Part shown: positions 1-8,916 of the stretch, piece after piece
Layout of the letters: each line of letters opens with the position of its first letter
How positions within the stretch are numbered: the stretch's first letter is position 1
Assembly: GCA_001942185.1 (NCBI GenBank)
Contig: MKJV01000128.1
Coordinates: forward strand, 1-43,027
Source: Pseudonocardia sp. CNS-004
GTDB taxonomy: Bacteria; Actinomycetota; Actinomycetes; Mycobacteriales; Pseudonocardiaceae
Length of the DNA: 43,027 bases
Reading direction: 5' to 3'
Translations under genes and position numbers: made by a program
Notes under the pieces: model-generated
The model's input: the letters and a program-made list of their open reading frames with translations, nothing else
What the model was told of the DNA's origin: nothing
Databases searched by the model: none

Positions 1-1320
1 CCGCACCGACCGGCTCCGCGCCGATCGGGTTGGGCCGCCGGTGGGCCCTGAAGTCGGGCCACGCGAGTCGACGGCCCCGCGTACGGGCGGACCCGGTCCG
101 CGCCGACCACGTCCGGACCGACGGGGTCCGGGCCGAACGGAGCGCGGCGTCCCGTTCGACGCCGGGCTGGCTCCCGGCCCGCCCCGATCCGCGCGACCCG
201 AATCCGGGCCACCCCACTCGGCACCGAACGGGCTCGGCGTCCCGTTCGGACCGGGCTGCTCCGGTCCACCCCGATCCGCGCGACCCGAATCCGGGCCACC
301 CCACTCGGCACCGAACGGGCTCGGGGCCCCGTTCGAGCCGGGCTGCTCGGAATCGAACACGTTGGAGCCGACCGGCTCCGCCTGCGAGTTCTCGTCGGCG
401 AACGGGGTCGGGCGATCGGTGCGCTCGCTGGGCGGACCGCTCGGCCGGCCGAGGTTGGCCCAGCGACGCAGCCGGGGGTCCGAGTCGAGCTTGCGCTCCG
501 CCTGCTCCGGGGCGGGCTGGTCGCGGTCGTCTGCGCCGGGGCCTTGCGGCCCGTGCTCGAACCGGCCGCGCGGTGACGGGCTCGCCCCGCGGTCCGCGGG
601 CACACCGGGCCCCCGCTGCTCCGGCCCGTCCCGATCCGCCCACGACCGCTCCGGCGGGTTCTGGTCCAGCAGGTCGCGGCCGGCGTTGTCCGGGGAGCGG
701 TCCGGGAGCGGGGGTGCCAGAGGAGACCGATCGGACCGGTTGCGCTCCTCGCGTCGTGCTCACCGTCCATCCGGCCATCGTGCATCGGATCCGGCTGCGG
801 GACGTCGTGATCTGCGGCATCGTCGCCGAGCGGGCCGGGGTCGGCGGGGACCCGTCCTGCGGCGAGGGCGTCGAGCGGGTCGTCCGCGAACTCGCTACCG
901 TCGAACCGCTGGTCGTCCGGCGGCCGTTCGCGATCGAGGTCGGGTGCGGGGCTGCCCCAGTCGTCGCTGCCCAGGTCGTCGCGGTCGCGGTCGGACCAGT
1001 CGCGGTCGTCCGCGCCGCGATCGGCGGGGCGGGAGCTCTCGTCGTGGAGGCGGGGGGTCGGGAACCCCTCCTCCGGCTCGTCCGCGTCCCGGGCGGCCCG
1101 CTCGTCCGGGCCCCAGAGCTCCGGGATGTCGTGCAGCGGTTCCCTGCCGCCTGCGGCAGGTCGCCCCATCCCCAGTCGAAGGGTTGGTCCTCGCCGCTCC
1201 CCTCCAACAGCCGGTCGACGAGCGACCGGTCGTCGGAGGCGGGGTGCCGCCGCGATCCCCCCTCGTCGGCCACGGCATGCCGCGCTGCGCCGTAGCGCCC
1301 ACTCACCGCCTCACCGGCCA
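1..1320 (-). CDS. Low-complexity acidic, Gly/Pro-rich protein, 3' end outside window, two frameshifts
   Basis: I do not recognise this gene. The start is taken as ATG at 1320, preceded by a purine-rich GGGACGGGAG. The first ~90 residues look like ordinary coding sequence (MAGEAVSGRYGAARHAVAD, then DRSLVDRLLEGSGEDQPFDW and an acidic LHDIPELWGPDERAARD). The rest is disordered, rich in D, R, P and G. Continuity needs one missing base near 1142 (a G run) and one near 751. Near the window edge a 29-residue unit containing PSPFGAEWGGPDSGRADRGG occurs twice in tandem. No signal peptide, membrane segment or enzyme motif is visible. The coding assignment rests on consistent reading after the frame corrections and on Asp/Arg-rich composition typical of actinobacterial disordered proteins. 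The C-terminus lies beyond base 1. Confidence 0.5.
182..324 (-). repeat. 87-bp tandem repeat inside the disordered gene
   Basis: A 56-base string at 182-237 recurs without a mismatch at 269-324, giving a period of 87 bp (29 codons). The spacer parts are also alike (CCGTTCGGACCGGGCTGCTC against CCGTTCGAGCCGGGCTGCTC). The period is a multiple of three and stays in frame with the minus-strand gene, so it is a coding repeat and not a CRISPR. Confidence 0.85.
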
Positions 1321-1415
1321 TCGCACGCTCCCGTCCCCAGATCACGTTCTTGCCGTGTCTGTACAACGAGCGGATCACGAGGAGGGCGCGGTCACGCGCG
1401 TCACGGCGCCCAGCC

Positions 1416-1431
1416 CAGTGAGATCGGTCAC
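1416..1431. promoter_or_regulatory. Candidate CRP/GlxR-type operator
   Basis: AGTGA-GATCGG-TCACA differs by one base from the TGTGA-N6-TCACA consensus of cAMP-receptor-protein regulators. It lies about 100 bp upstream of the start at 1320, in a 281-bp gap (1321-1601) that otherwise shows no clear gene. The match is short and could be chance. Confidence 0.3.
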
Positions 1432-1601
1432 AGGTTGTGCAGGCGCGACGCGCCGTTCGTCCCTCCTCCGCTACGCGCGGTCACCACGGTCGAGGCGCGT
1501 CGACACCGCCCGTTCCGCCATTCATCCGCGCGCGGCAGGACCATTCGCCGTAGCGCCCCGGATCGGGTGAAAACCCGCGCGCCAGGGCAACGGCCACCGG
1601 C

Positions 1602-2861
1602 CTACCCGGCCGCGCCGTCCAGACCGGCCCGCAGCCCGTCCGTCAGCAGGTCGAGGTGCTCGTCGGCCAGCGTGAGCGGCGGCGACACCGCCACCGACGA
1701 CACCATCGGCCGCACGAGGACACCGCGGTCGCGGGCGTGGCGGGCCACGGTGGCGGGCAGACCGGGGTCGGCCGCCAGCCGTTCCGGGTCGAGCTCGATC
1801 GCGGCGAGCACGCCGGTGCCGCCGCGGGCCTCGGCGACGAGCGGGTGGTCGGTGAGGGAGAGCACCGCCTCGTGCAGCGGCAGCTCGAGCCCGTCGGCCC
1901 GCTTGAGCAGCTCGTCGTTCTCCATGATGTCGAGGTTCGCGAGGGCGGCGGCGCAGGCCGTCGGGTGGCCGGAGTAGGTGGCGCCGTGCCGGAACGGTGC
2001 CGCGCCGTCGGCGAAGAACGGCTCGGCCACCCGCTCGTGCGCCACGACGCCGCCGAGCTGCACGTAGCCGCTGGTGACGCCCTTGGCGAACGTGACGAGG
2101 TCGGGCTCGATCCCGAACCGGTCGACGCCGAACCAGTCGCCGAGCCTGCCGAAACCGCAGATCACGCTGTCGATGACGAGCAGCACGCCGTGCTTCGTGC
2201 AGACCTCGCGCACCCGCTCGACGTAGCCGGGCGGCGGGGGCAGCACGCCTCCGGCACCGATCACCGGCTCCACGAAGAACGCCGCGACGCGCTCCGGCCC
2301 GATCCGCTCGATCTCGGCGTCCAGCGCGTCCGGGTCGTTCCACTCCACCTGCACGACGTCGGGCACGAACGGCGCGGCGAGCCGGTTGGCCGGGATGCCG
2401 GCGAGCGCGGTGCCGAAGCCGTGGGTGCCGTGGTAGGCGTTGCGGCGGCTGATCAGCACCGTGCGCTCGGGCTGCCCGGTGCGGGCGAAGTACTCACGGC
2501 TGATCTTCGCCGCGGTGTCGATGGCCTCACCACCACCGTTGACCAGGAAGATCTTCGCGCCTGGCACCGGGGCCAGGTCGGCGAGCCTGCGGGTGAGCTC
2601 CAGCGCCGGGCGGTTCGCCACGTCGCCGAACGTCTGGTAGGTGGCCAGCTCGCGCATCTGCGCGGCCACGGCGTCGGCGATCTCCGCCCGCCCGTGGCCG
2701 ACGTTGACGCACCACAGGCTCGCGGTGGCGTCCAGGTAGCGCTGCCCGGCGTCGTCCCACAGCCAGACGTCCTCGCCGCGGGTGATCACGAACTCGCCGT
2801 GGCGCACAGCGCCCATCGCGGCGAACGGGTGCCAGAAGGCGGTGTCGGTCGCGTCGCTCAT
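1602..2861 (-). CDS. Class III PLP-dependent aminotransferase (omega-amino-acid type)
   Basis: A 419-residue fold-type I aminotransferase that should move an amino group between an omega-amino compound or amine and a keto acid such as pyruvate. Visible features are the N-terminal WHPFAAMGAV, the cofactor region FLVNGGGEAIDTAAKISREY, the PLP-contacting Asp in LLVIDSVICGFGRLG, the Schiff-base Lys in LVTFAKGVTSGY, and ATYSGHPTACAAAL. The usual DEV at the PLP aspartate reads DSV, so Glu is replaced by Ser. ATG at 2861 begins MSDATDTAFWHPFAAMGAV and the length is normal for the family. The gene is intact. It is the last enzyme of a co-directional series (regulator, hydrolase, oxoprolinase-like module), which suggests it removes the amino group freed by ring opening. 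The exact substrate cannot be told. Confidence 0.9.
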   Translation of the reverse strand: MSDATDTAFWHPFAAMGAVRHGEFVITRGEDVWLWDDAGQRYLDATASLWCVNVGHGRAEIADAVAAQMRELATYQTFGDVANRPALELTRRLADLAPVPGAKIFLVNGGGEAIDTAAKISREYFARTGQPERTVLISRRNAYHGTHGFGTALAGIPANRLAAPFVPDVVQVEWNDPDALDAEIERIGPERVAAFFVEPVIGAGGVLPPPPGYVERVREVCTKHGVLLVIDSVICGFGRLGDWFGVDRFGIEPDLVTFAKGVTSGYVQLGGVVAHERVAEPFFADGAAPFRHGATYSGHPTACAAALANLDIMENDELLKRADGLELPLHEAVLSLTDHPLVAEARGGTGVLAAIELDPERLAADPGLPATVARHARDRGVLVRPMVSSVAVSPPLTLADEHLDLLTDGLRAGLDGAAG

Positions 2862-2893
2862 GGCGGTGACGGTACGCGTCCCGCGCCGCGTGA

Positions 2894-3327
2894 TCAGCCT
2901 CGAGCCTGCGCTCCTCGGACACGACGTGCACCGCGGCCTCCTCCGCCGACGCCGCGCCACCGTCGATCCCGGCGTCGAGCGCGTACAGCTCGGCGTCGTC
3001 GTCGAACGTGCCGTCCGAGGCGACCAGGCGGCCGGCGCGCACGTCGCCGACCTCGTCGTCGAGCAGCTCACCGTCGGTGTCGGACGTGTCGCCGAGATCG
3101 TCTCCCCGGCGGTCGTCGCGGTCGGGGAGCTCACGGGCCAGCCGCCCGTCGAGCGACTCGCCGTCGGCCGCCTCACGGGCGGTGGTGCCCCACCCGGCGC
3201 TCGCCCACGGCTTCTCCGCCGGCGACCAGCCTTCGTCGAGCACGTCGGCCACACCGCGGTCGTCCAGGGTGTCCTCCGGCTCGAGGACACCGGAGTCGTC
3301 CTCGTCGGATCGGTTCTCGGGATCCAT
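2894..3327 (-). CDS. DUF5709 family protein, frameshift near C-terminus
   Basis: A small acidic actinobacterial protein of unknown function. The family pattern is clear: LEPEDTLDDRGVADVLDEGW near residue 15, then WGTTAREAADGESLDGRLA, AGRLVASDG, and the hallmark GIDGGAASAEEAAVHVV near the end. Members normally stop soon after that block. Here the reading frame runs on into the aminotransferase, while a TGA lies at 2896-2894 in the next frame. One missing G near 2915 gives a short tail ending VVSEEAQARG, so I place the stop at 2894. ATG at 3327. It sits 19 nt downstream of the PucR-like gene and about 30 nt ahead of the aminotransferase, so it is probably co-transcribed. No catalytic residues are recognisable. 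Confidence 0.8.
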
Positions 3328-3346
3328 GCCGCAAGGGTGGCACAGC

Positions 3347-4501
3347 TCAGCGGAGGCACTCCAGGGCGAGGAGCACCACGGCGGCGTCGGCAGGCACCGT
3401 GACGTCGCGGCCGGTGAGCTCGGTGAACCGGCGCAGACGGTTCAGCACGGTGTTGCGGTGGCAGTACAGCCGCGCGGCGACGTCCGCCACGGACCCGGTG
3501 GCGGTGTAGGCGCGCACCACCGCGAGCAGCCGCTCCCGTTCCCTCGCGGGCACGTCGACGAGCCCGGCGAGCTCCACGGCAACGAGGTCGGCCGCCGTGT
3601 CGGACAGCCGAGCGGCGGCGAGGGGGAGCCAGGCGTCCGACAGCTCGCGCGGACCGTCCGCACCGGCCCCCACGTCGACGATCTCCCCGGCGATCCGGGC
3701 ACCGCGCGGCACGTTGGCCAGGCCGTGCGCGAGCGGTGCCACCCCGCACGCCACCCCGGCGAGCGCAGCCCGCACCGGGGCGCCGGCGCGCCCTCCCAGC
3801 GCGCGATCAGCACGACGTGCCGCCCGGTGGACTGCAGGTGCACCATCCGGCCGTCGGCGCGAGCCGGTCGGCCGCCCGCCGCAGCGCGGGCCCGGCCGTG
3901 GCCGCCGCCGCCGCGACGAGGAAGTCGGCGTCGACGTCCACGTCGAGCGCCACGGCGACCCGCTCCACGTCGTCGGGGTCGGGATCCTGGCCTGCCAGCA
4001 GCGCGGCAACGAGCATCGTGCGCTCGCCCTGCCGCTCCCGCGCGAGCAGCGCCGCCTCGGCCCGGTAGCTCACCTGGATCTGCGTGGTGTAGTCCTCGAC
4101 CGCCGCCCACACGTCCTCGACGTGGGACACGAGCAGCGGCTCGTCGTCGGGTTCGGCCCGCGCGCGCAGGCCGGCCCAGAGCACGCGGAAGTCCAGCCGC
4201 ACGGCCGTGAGCAGGTCGTTCAGCGGGACGCCCCGGCGCGCCCTGTCCCGGCCGATCGACGGCCCGATGTCGAGCAGCCGCTCCGGGACGGGCTGCCCGG
4301 CGATCCGGCGCAGCAGGTAGTCGAAGGTGCGGTGGGCGTCGGCTTCCAGGATCTCCTGCGGCACGACCCCGCGCCCGTACGGCGCGATCGCCCGCACCCG
4401 GCCGACGAACTCGGTGACGAGCGCGTCGCGTCCGCGCGCAGCCGCCCGACGAGGGTGGTCCACCGCGCCGCCGTGTCGCCCTGCAGCTGCGGCATGCGCA
4501 C
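3347..4501 (-). CDS. PucR-family transcriptional regulator, three frameshifts
   Basis: About 385 residues once three missing bases are allowed near 4437, 3856 and 3793; the corrected length is an exact multiple of three. The N-terminal half (MRMPQLQGDTAARWTTLVGR, then VGRVRAIAPYGRGVVPQEIL) resembles the sensory region of PucR/CdaR regulators. The C-terminus carries the PucR-type helix-turn-helix: VADVAARLYCHRNTVLNRL followed by RRFTELTGRDV. Such proteins control purine, ureide and other nitrogen catabolism. Its place between the alpha/beta hydrolase (22 nt gap) and DUF5709 (19 nt gap), downstream of the oxoprolinase-like genes, suggests it regulates this cluster. The substrate sensed is unknown. 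Confidence 0.8.
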
Positions 4502-4523
4502 ACGCTAGTGCCGCGTCAAGGAA

Positions 4524-5344
4524 TCAGCCGGTGAGCCGGCGGTGGAACCACGTCGTCACGATGTCGTCGACCGCCCTGGCCACGGGGAGCTGCGGGGCCG
4601 GTTCCAGGCCCGGTTCGTCGGCCAGCGGGTGCGCCAGGTCCGGCACGGTGACCAGCTCGACCGCGTCGGGGTGCGCGTGGCGCCCGCGCAGGACGTCGAC
4701 GAGCGCGGCCGCATCCGCGCGCAGGTCCGGGTGGTCGCGCTCCCCGCTGACGAGCAGCAGCGGCGGCGGGGCGGCGAGGTCCGCGGCGCGGGCCACGAAG
4801 TCCAGCTCGTCGGCGGTCCGGTGCGCCTGTTCGGTCCAGCGGTACGGGTGCCCGGCGAGGCCGTCGACGAGCCCGACGACCGACCGGATCCGCACCGCCG
4901 GGTTGACCAGCGCGACCGCCCTGATCGGGATCTCCGACGCGGTCAGCACCTGCAGCGCCACGGCTCCGCCGAGCGAGGCGCCGAGGACACCGATCGGCCC
5001 GTCGTCGACCGGCAGCTGCTCGCGCAGCGCGGCGAGCGCGGCCGGGAACTCGGCGGCGGCCTGCCGGGTGAACGGCGCGAGGAAAGCCAGCAACGCGTCC
5101 TCGCGGGCGAGCGCGACGACGGCGTCGGGCGCCCGTCGACCATCCGCGCGCCGCACATCGGCATGCCCAGGTGCACCCGCCAGGCCGGCACCCCGGCCAT
5201 GGGCAGGGCGGCCGCGAACGCCGCGTCCGTGCGTGGCGCGTCCAGCATGTGCCACGTCACGACCAACGGTGCGGGCCCCTCGGCTCCCGCTGGCGGGAGC
5301 GCCGTGAACGGCACTCCGGCCGCGGTACCGGTGATCGTTTCCAT
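4524..5344 (-). CDS. Alpha/beta hydrolase (dienelactone hydrolase / esterase-like), one frameshift
   Basis: About 273 residues after restoring one base near 5137. It starts METITGTAAGVPFTALPPAG at 5344. The nucleophile elbow is GVLGASLGGAVAL (G-x-S-x-G), the likely acid is in LLLVSGERDHPDL, and the likely His in VTVPDLAHPLADEP near the C-terminus, giving a complete Ser-Asp-His triad. No signal peptide is seen, so it is probably cytoplasmic. It lies 92 nt after pxpC and just before the PucR-like regulator. It may cleave an amide, lactone or ester intermediate in the same pathway; the true substrate is not evident. Confidence 0.8.
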
Positions 5345-5405
5345 GCTGCCCCTCGGTCGACGGCTCGCCACCGTAACCGGCTCCACGGCGGCCACGACCG
5401 TGCTT

Positions 5406-5420
5406 TTCGCCGAGGGCGAA
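5406..5420 (-). terminator. Small hairpin between pxpC and the hydrolase
   Basis: TTCGCC-GAG-GGCGAA forms a 6-bp stem with a 3-nt loop, followed on the minus strand by AAAGC. It lies in the 92-bp gap after pxpC. The stem is short and no T run follows, so at most it attenuates transcription. Confidence 0.25.
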
Positions 5421-5436
5421 GCGATCCTGCCGATCG

Positions 5437-6420
5437 TCAGCCGGCGAGCGCCTCCGCGAGCCGCCGGGTGCGCTTGCGGTGGTCGGCGCGGGCCGCCAGT
5501 GCGCCGTCCAGGTCCACCTCCACGAACCGGGTGCGGGTCTTCGGGGCCGACTGCGCCACCACGTCGAGATCACCCGACAGCACGGTGGCGATCATCATGT
5601 AGCCGCCGCCGGAGACGGCGTCGCGGTGCAGGATGATCGGCTCGACGCTGCCGGGAACCTGGATGGAGCCGATCGGGTACGGGGCGTCCACGATGTTCGA
5701 CGGGTCCTGGCCCGCCCCGAACGGGGGCTCGCGCGGCACCGTCTCCAGCTCCGGCCCGGCGTAGCGGAACCCGATGCGGTCGGCCACGGGGGTGAGGTCC
5801 CACGTGGTGTCGAGGAAGGTCGCGCGGCCCGCGGCGGTCAGGCGGTGGTCGTAGAGCCCCATCACGACCCGCACCTCGACGTCCTTCGCCAGGTTCGGGC
5901 GCAGGTCGGCGGGCACGCTGCGGCCGGGCGACGCCGGGGGCGCCGCCCCGACCGGCAGCCGGTCCCCGGCCGCGAGCGGCCTGCCGGAGAATCCGCCGAG
6001 GGCGCCGAGGGCGTAGGTCGAGCGGCTGCCCAGCACCTCGGGCACGTCGATCCCGCCGGAGACCGCGATGTACGCCCTGGCGCCCGCGGTGAGGTAGGCG
6101 AAGCTCAGCACGTCGCCCGCGGACACCGGGAACGACTCCCAAATCGGCTGCTCCGCCCCGTTGACCTTCGGGACCATCGCCGCGCCAGTGACCGCGACCA
6201 CCGCGTCGGCGGCGAACGCCAGCTCCGGGCCCATGTAGACGGCCTCGAGCACCGCGGCGCCCGCCGGGTTGCCGACGAGCAGGTTCGCGGCGCGCAACGA
6301 GTACTGATCCAGCGCACCCGACGGTGGGATGCCCAGGTGGTAGTAGCCGGTGCGACCGGCGTCCTGCACGGTGGTGGAGAGCCCCGGCTTGACGACCTCG
6401 ATCAGCTCTGGAGCGATCAC
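5437..6420 (-). CDS. pxpC: 5-oxoprolinase subunit C / biotin-dependent carboxyltransferase family (KipA, AHS2)
   Basis: A 327-residue AHS2-domain protein. The family opening IEVVKPGLSTTVQDAGRTGY is present, followed by GIPPSGALDQYSLRAANLLV, the internal VSGGIDVPEVLGSRSTY, and the late PYPIGSIQVPG. With PxpA and PxpB, known homologues cleave 5-oxoproline to glutamate using ATP; the same domain forms part of urea carboxylase. GTG at 6420 overlaps the pxpB stop by 4 nt (GTGA), showing translational coupling. The gene is intact. Because a biotin carrier and biotin carboxylase are in the same operon, this subunit could be the carboxyltransferase half of a split biotin enzyme acting on a lactam or amide, rather than plain oxoprolinase. 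Confidence 0.9.
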   Translation of the reverse strand: MIAPELIEVVKPGLSTTVQDAGRTGYYHLGIPPSGALDQYSLRAANLLVGNPAGAAVLEAVYMGPELAFAADAVVAVTGAAMVPKVNGAEQPIWESFPVSAGDVLSFAYLTAGARAYIAVSGGIDVPEVLGSRSTYALGALGGFSGRPLAAGDRLPVGAAPPASPGRSVPADLRPNLAKDVEVRVVMGLYDHRLTAAGRATFLDTTWDLTPVADRIGFRYAGPELETVPREPPFGAGQDPSNIVDAPYPIGSIQVPGSVEPIILHRDAVSGGGYMMIATVLSGDLDVVAQSAPKTRTRFVEVDLDGALAARADHRKRTRRLAEALAG

Positions 6421-7310
6421 TTCAGCACCTCCAGCAGGCGGGCGTTGTAGCCGTCGGGGTCGTCGAGGAACGACTGCAGGTGGAACTCGACGGGGCGGGC
6501 CTTCACGTGGAACGTGCCGCCCTCCACCTCGGCGAGCAGCTCGTCGTAGCGCTCCCGGTCGATCGGGGTGAACTTCACGATGTCGGCCGGGCGGAACAGC
6601 ACCATGAAGTCGGTGAAGTCCGGCAGCGTCTGCGACGGGTCGTAGATCGGGGCGGGCGTGATGCCGAACATCTGGTAGCCCCCCGCGCCGCGCACCGAGT
6701 AGATGCAGGAGAAGCAGCCGCCGTAACCCACGGTCTGCTTCGGGGTGTCGGTGCGCGGGCGCAGGTACTTCGGCACGACGATCTGCCGCTCCCGCGGCAC
6801 CATCTGGAACTTGAACGGCAACCCCGCCACGAACCCGACCATCGAGGTGAACCACGGGGAACCGGAGTGGGCGGCGATGAAGTCGTCCACCGACGGGTAG
6901 CCGTTGATCCGGGCCGCGTACTCGATGTCGGTGGCGTCGGGGTCCTGGTGGCGGTCGCGGAACCGCATGAGCGTCTCGGTGGTCCACGGGTCGCGGTAGA
7001 GCACCGGGATCTCCAGCACCCGCGTCGGCAGCGCCAGCTCGTGGGCGTCGCCCACCTGACGCTCCAGGTCCTGCAGCAGCGCGAGCAGCTCGGCGGGCTC
7101 CAGGACGTCCGGGTCGAACCGCACCTGGTAGGACGCGTTCGCCGGGCAGATCTCCAGCACGCCGTCGGGCCGCGCCTCGGAGAGCTTCTTCGTGATCGCC
7201 ATCGCCCGGTAGTTGGCCTGCAGGCTCATCTCCTCGGCCAGCTCCACGAAGACGAACTCGTCACCGCCCCAGCTGTAGCGGGCGGGCGCCACGCCGGTCG
7301 TCGCTGTCAT
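6417..7310 (-). CDS. pxpB: 5-oxoprolinase subunit B / allophanate hydrolase subunit 1-like (KipI, AHS1)
   Basis: 297 residues with the AHS1/KipI pattern: FVFVELAEEMSLQANYRAMA near the start, LEIPVLYRD in the middle, GFVAGLPFKFQMV, and the conserved IYSVRGAGGYQMFGITPAPI. It partners PxpC. ATG at 7310 overlaps the biotin carboxylase stop (ATGA) and its own stop overlaps the pxpC start, so all three are coupled. It is somewhat longer than Bacillus KipI (about 240 residues), with an insert between residues ~100 and 160 (DRHQDPDATDIEYAARINGY) like that of homologues joined to biotin-carboxylase operons. Intact. Expected to be cytoplasmic. Confidence 0.9.
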   Translation of the reverse strand: MTATTGVAPARYSWGGDEFVFVELAEEMSLQANYRAMAITKKLSEARPDGVLEICPANASYQVRFDPDVLEPAELLALLQDLERQVGDAHELALPTRVLEIPVLYRDPWTTETLMRFRDRHQDPDATDIEYAARINGYPSVDDFIAAHSGSPWFTSMVGFVAGLPFKFQMVPRERQIVVPKYLRPRTDTPKQTVGYGGCFSCIYSVRGAGGYQMFGITPAPIYDPSQTLPDFTDFMVLFRPADIVKFTPIDRERYDELLAEVEGGTFHVKARPVEFHLQSFLDDPDGYNARLLEVLK

Positions 7311-8649
7311 GCGTCCTCCCACCACTGCTCCAACGTGCCGGTGTGGAACTGCCCCGACGCGAACCACTCCTGGTCGAGGATCGCGGTGTGCAGCCCGACC
7401 GTCGTCGCGACGCCTCGACGGTGAACTCGGCGAGCGCACGGCGGGAACGGCGGATCGCCGACTCCCGGTCCTCGCCCCACACCACGACCTTCGCGAGCAG
7501 CGAGTCGTAGAACGGCGGGACGGTGGCGTCGGGCTCCAGCCAGGTGTCGACCCGCACCCACGGCCCGGCCGGCAGCTCCACCCGCCCGACCTTCCCCGGC
7601 GAGGGCAGGAAGCCGCGTGCCGGGTCCTCGGCGTTCACCCGGAACTCCATCGCCCACCCGCGCGCGACGATGTCGTCCTGCGCGTGGCGCAACGGTTCCC
7701 CCGACGCGATCCGCAGCTGCTCGGTGACCAGGTCGATGCCGGTGACGAGCTCGGTGGTCGGGTGCTCCACCTGGATGCGGGTGTTCATCTCGATGAAGAA
7801 GAACTCGTGGGTCTCGTCGTCCACGAGGAACTCGACGGTGCCGGCGCTGCGGTAGCCGACCTCACGGGCCAGCCGCGCGGCCGCGGCCGTCATCGCGTCG
7901 CGCACTCCGGCGTCGATGCCCGGGGCGAGGGCCTCCTCCACGACCTTCTGCCTGCGCCGCTGCAGCGAGCACTCCCGCTCGAACAGGTGCACGGCGTCGG
8001 TGCCGTCGCCGAGGACCTGCACCTCGACGTGACGGGCCCGGCGCACGAACCGCTCCAGGTACATCCGCCCGTCGCCGAACGCGCTCGCCGCCTCCCGCGA
8101 CGCGTCCGGGAATGCGGTCCGCAGCCCGGCCTCGTCGTCGACCACCCGGATGCCGCGCCCGCCGCCACCCGCCGCGGCCTTGAGCATCACCGGGTAGCCG
8201 ATCTCCGCGGCAGCGGCCACCGCCGCGGAGACGTCGTCGACCCCGCCTGCCGTGCCGGGCACCGTCGGCACGCCCGCGGCAGCGGCCACCTGGCGGGCCC
8301 GGACCTTGTCCCCCATCCGGTCGATCACCGCGGCGTCCGGGCCCACGAAGGCGAGCCCGGCGTCGAGGACCGCCGCGGCGAACGCGGCCCGTTCCGACAG
8401 GAACCCGTACCCGGGGTGCACCGCGTCGGCGCCCGCCGCACGCGCCGCCTCGACGATCGCGTCGACCACCAGGTAGCTCTTGCCCGCGGGCGGCGGCCCG
8501 ATCTCCACCGCGGCGTCGGCGAGCCGGACGTGGCGGGCCTGCGCGTCCGCGGTGCTGTGCACCGCCACGGTGGCGATCCCGAGGTCGCGGGCGGCCCGGA
8601 TGATCCGCACCGCGATCTCGCCCCGGTTGGCGACGAGGAGCTTCTTCAC
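7307..8649 (-). CDS. Biotin carboxylase subunit (AccC-like), one frameshift
   Basis: About 447 residues after restoring one base near 7416. GTG start at 8649 gives the classic KKLLVANRGEIAVRIIRAA. The ATP-grasp glycine loop AAAGGGGRGIRVV (about residue 160) and the biotin-carboxylase signature FIEMNTRIQVEHPTTELV (about residue 285) are intact, as is FERECSLQRRRQKVVEEA. It should carboxylate the biotin on the small carrier encoded just upstream, using ATP and bicarbonate. The start overlaps the carrier stop (GTGA) and the true C-terminus (ILDQEWFASGQFHTGTLEQW) ends in an ATGA overlap with pxpB. This context differs from fatty-acid acetyl-CoA carboxylase: no carboxyltransferase AccD is present and PxpB/PxpC take its place. 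Confidence 0.9.
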
Positions 8650-8891
8650 CCGGCCTCGATCACGGCGACGGGCTGGCCCGCGTCGACGACGTCCTCATTC
8701 TCGACGAGGAACTCCACCACCGTGCCCGCCGCCCCGGCCGGCACCTGGTGGAAGGACTTCATGACCTCGACGAGGCAGACCGTGTCCTCGGCCCCGACGG
8801 TCTGCCCCTCCTTCGCGAACACGTCGCTGTCCGGGTCGGGCTTTCGGTAGAAGACACCGGGGATGGGCGACACGACCTCGTGGCGAGTCAC
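8646..8891 (-). CDS. Minimal biotin carboxyl carrier protein (81 aa)
   Basis: A stand-alone biotinyl domain: PIPGVFYRKPDPDSDVFAKE, then the biotin-accepting Lys in CLVEVMKSFHQVPAG (about residue 45) and the closing VVDAGQPVAVIEAG. The usual EAMKM reads EVMKS, a variant known among small lipoyl/biotinyl carriers, so biotinylation is likely but unproven. It lacks the long Pro/Ala-rich N-terminal arm of fatty-acid AccB. GTG at 8891; its stop overlaps the biotin carboxylase start by 4 nt. It lies 25 nt downstream of pxpA. It should shuttle carboxy-biotin between the carboxylase and PxpB/PxpC. Confidence 0.88.
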   Translation of the reverse strand: MTRHEVVSPIPGVFYRKPDPDSDVFAKEGQTVGAEDTVCLVEVMKSFHQVPAGAAGTVVEFLVENEDVVDAGQPVAVIEAG

Positions 8892-8916
8892 GCGAGCTCC
8901 TCTCGGATCGGACGGC

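Noticed and set aside
182..324. CRISPR-like direct repeats
   Set aside because: Only two copies with an 87-bp in-frame period and similar spacers inside a coding frame.
30..1977. Long overlapping plus-strand open frames at the left edge
   Set aside because: They are Arg/Ser/Pro-rich, lack any conserved motif and are antisense to the minus-strand disordered and aminotransferase genes; GC-rich third positions create such open frames.
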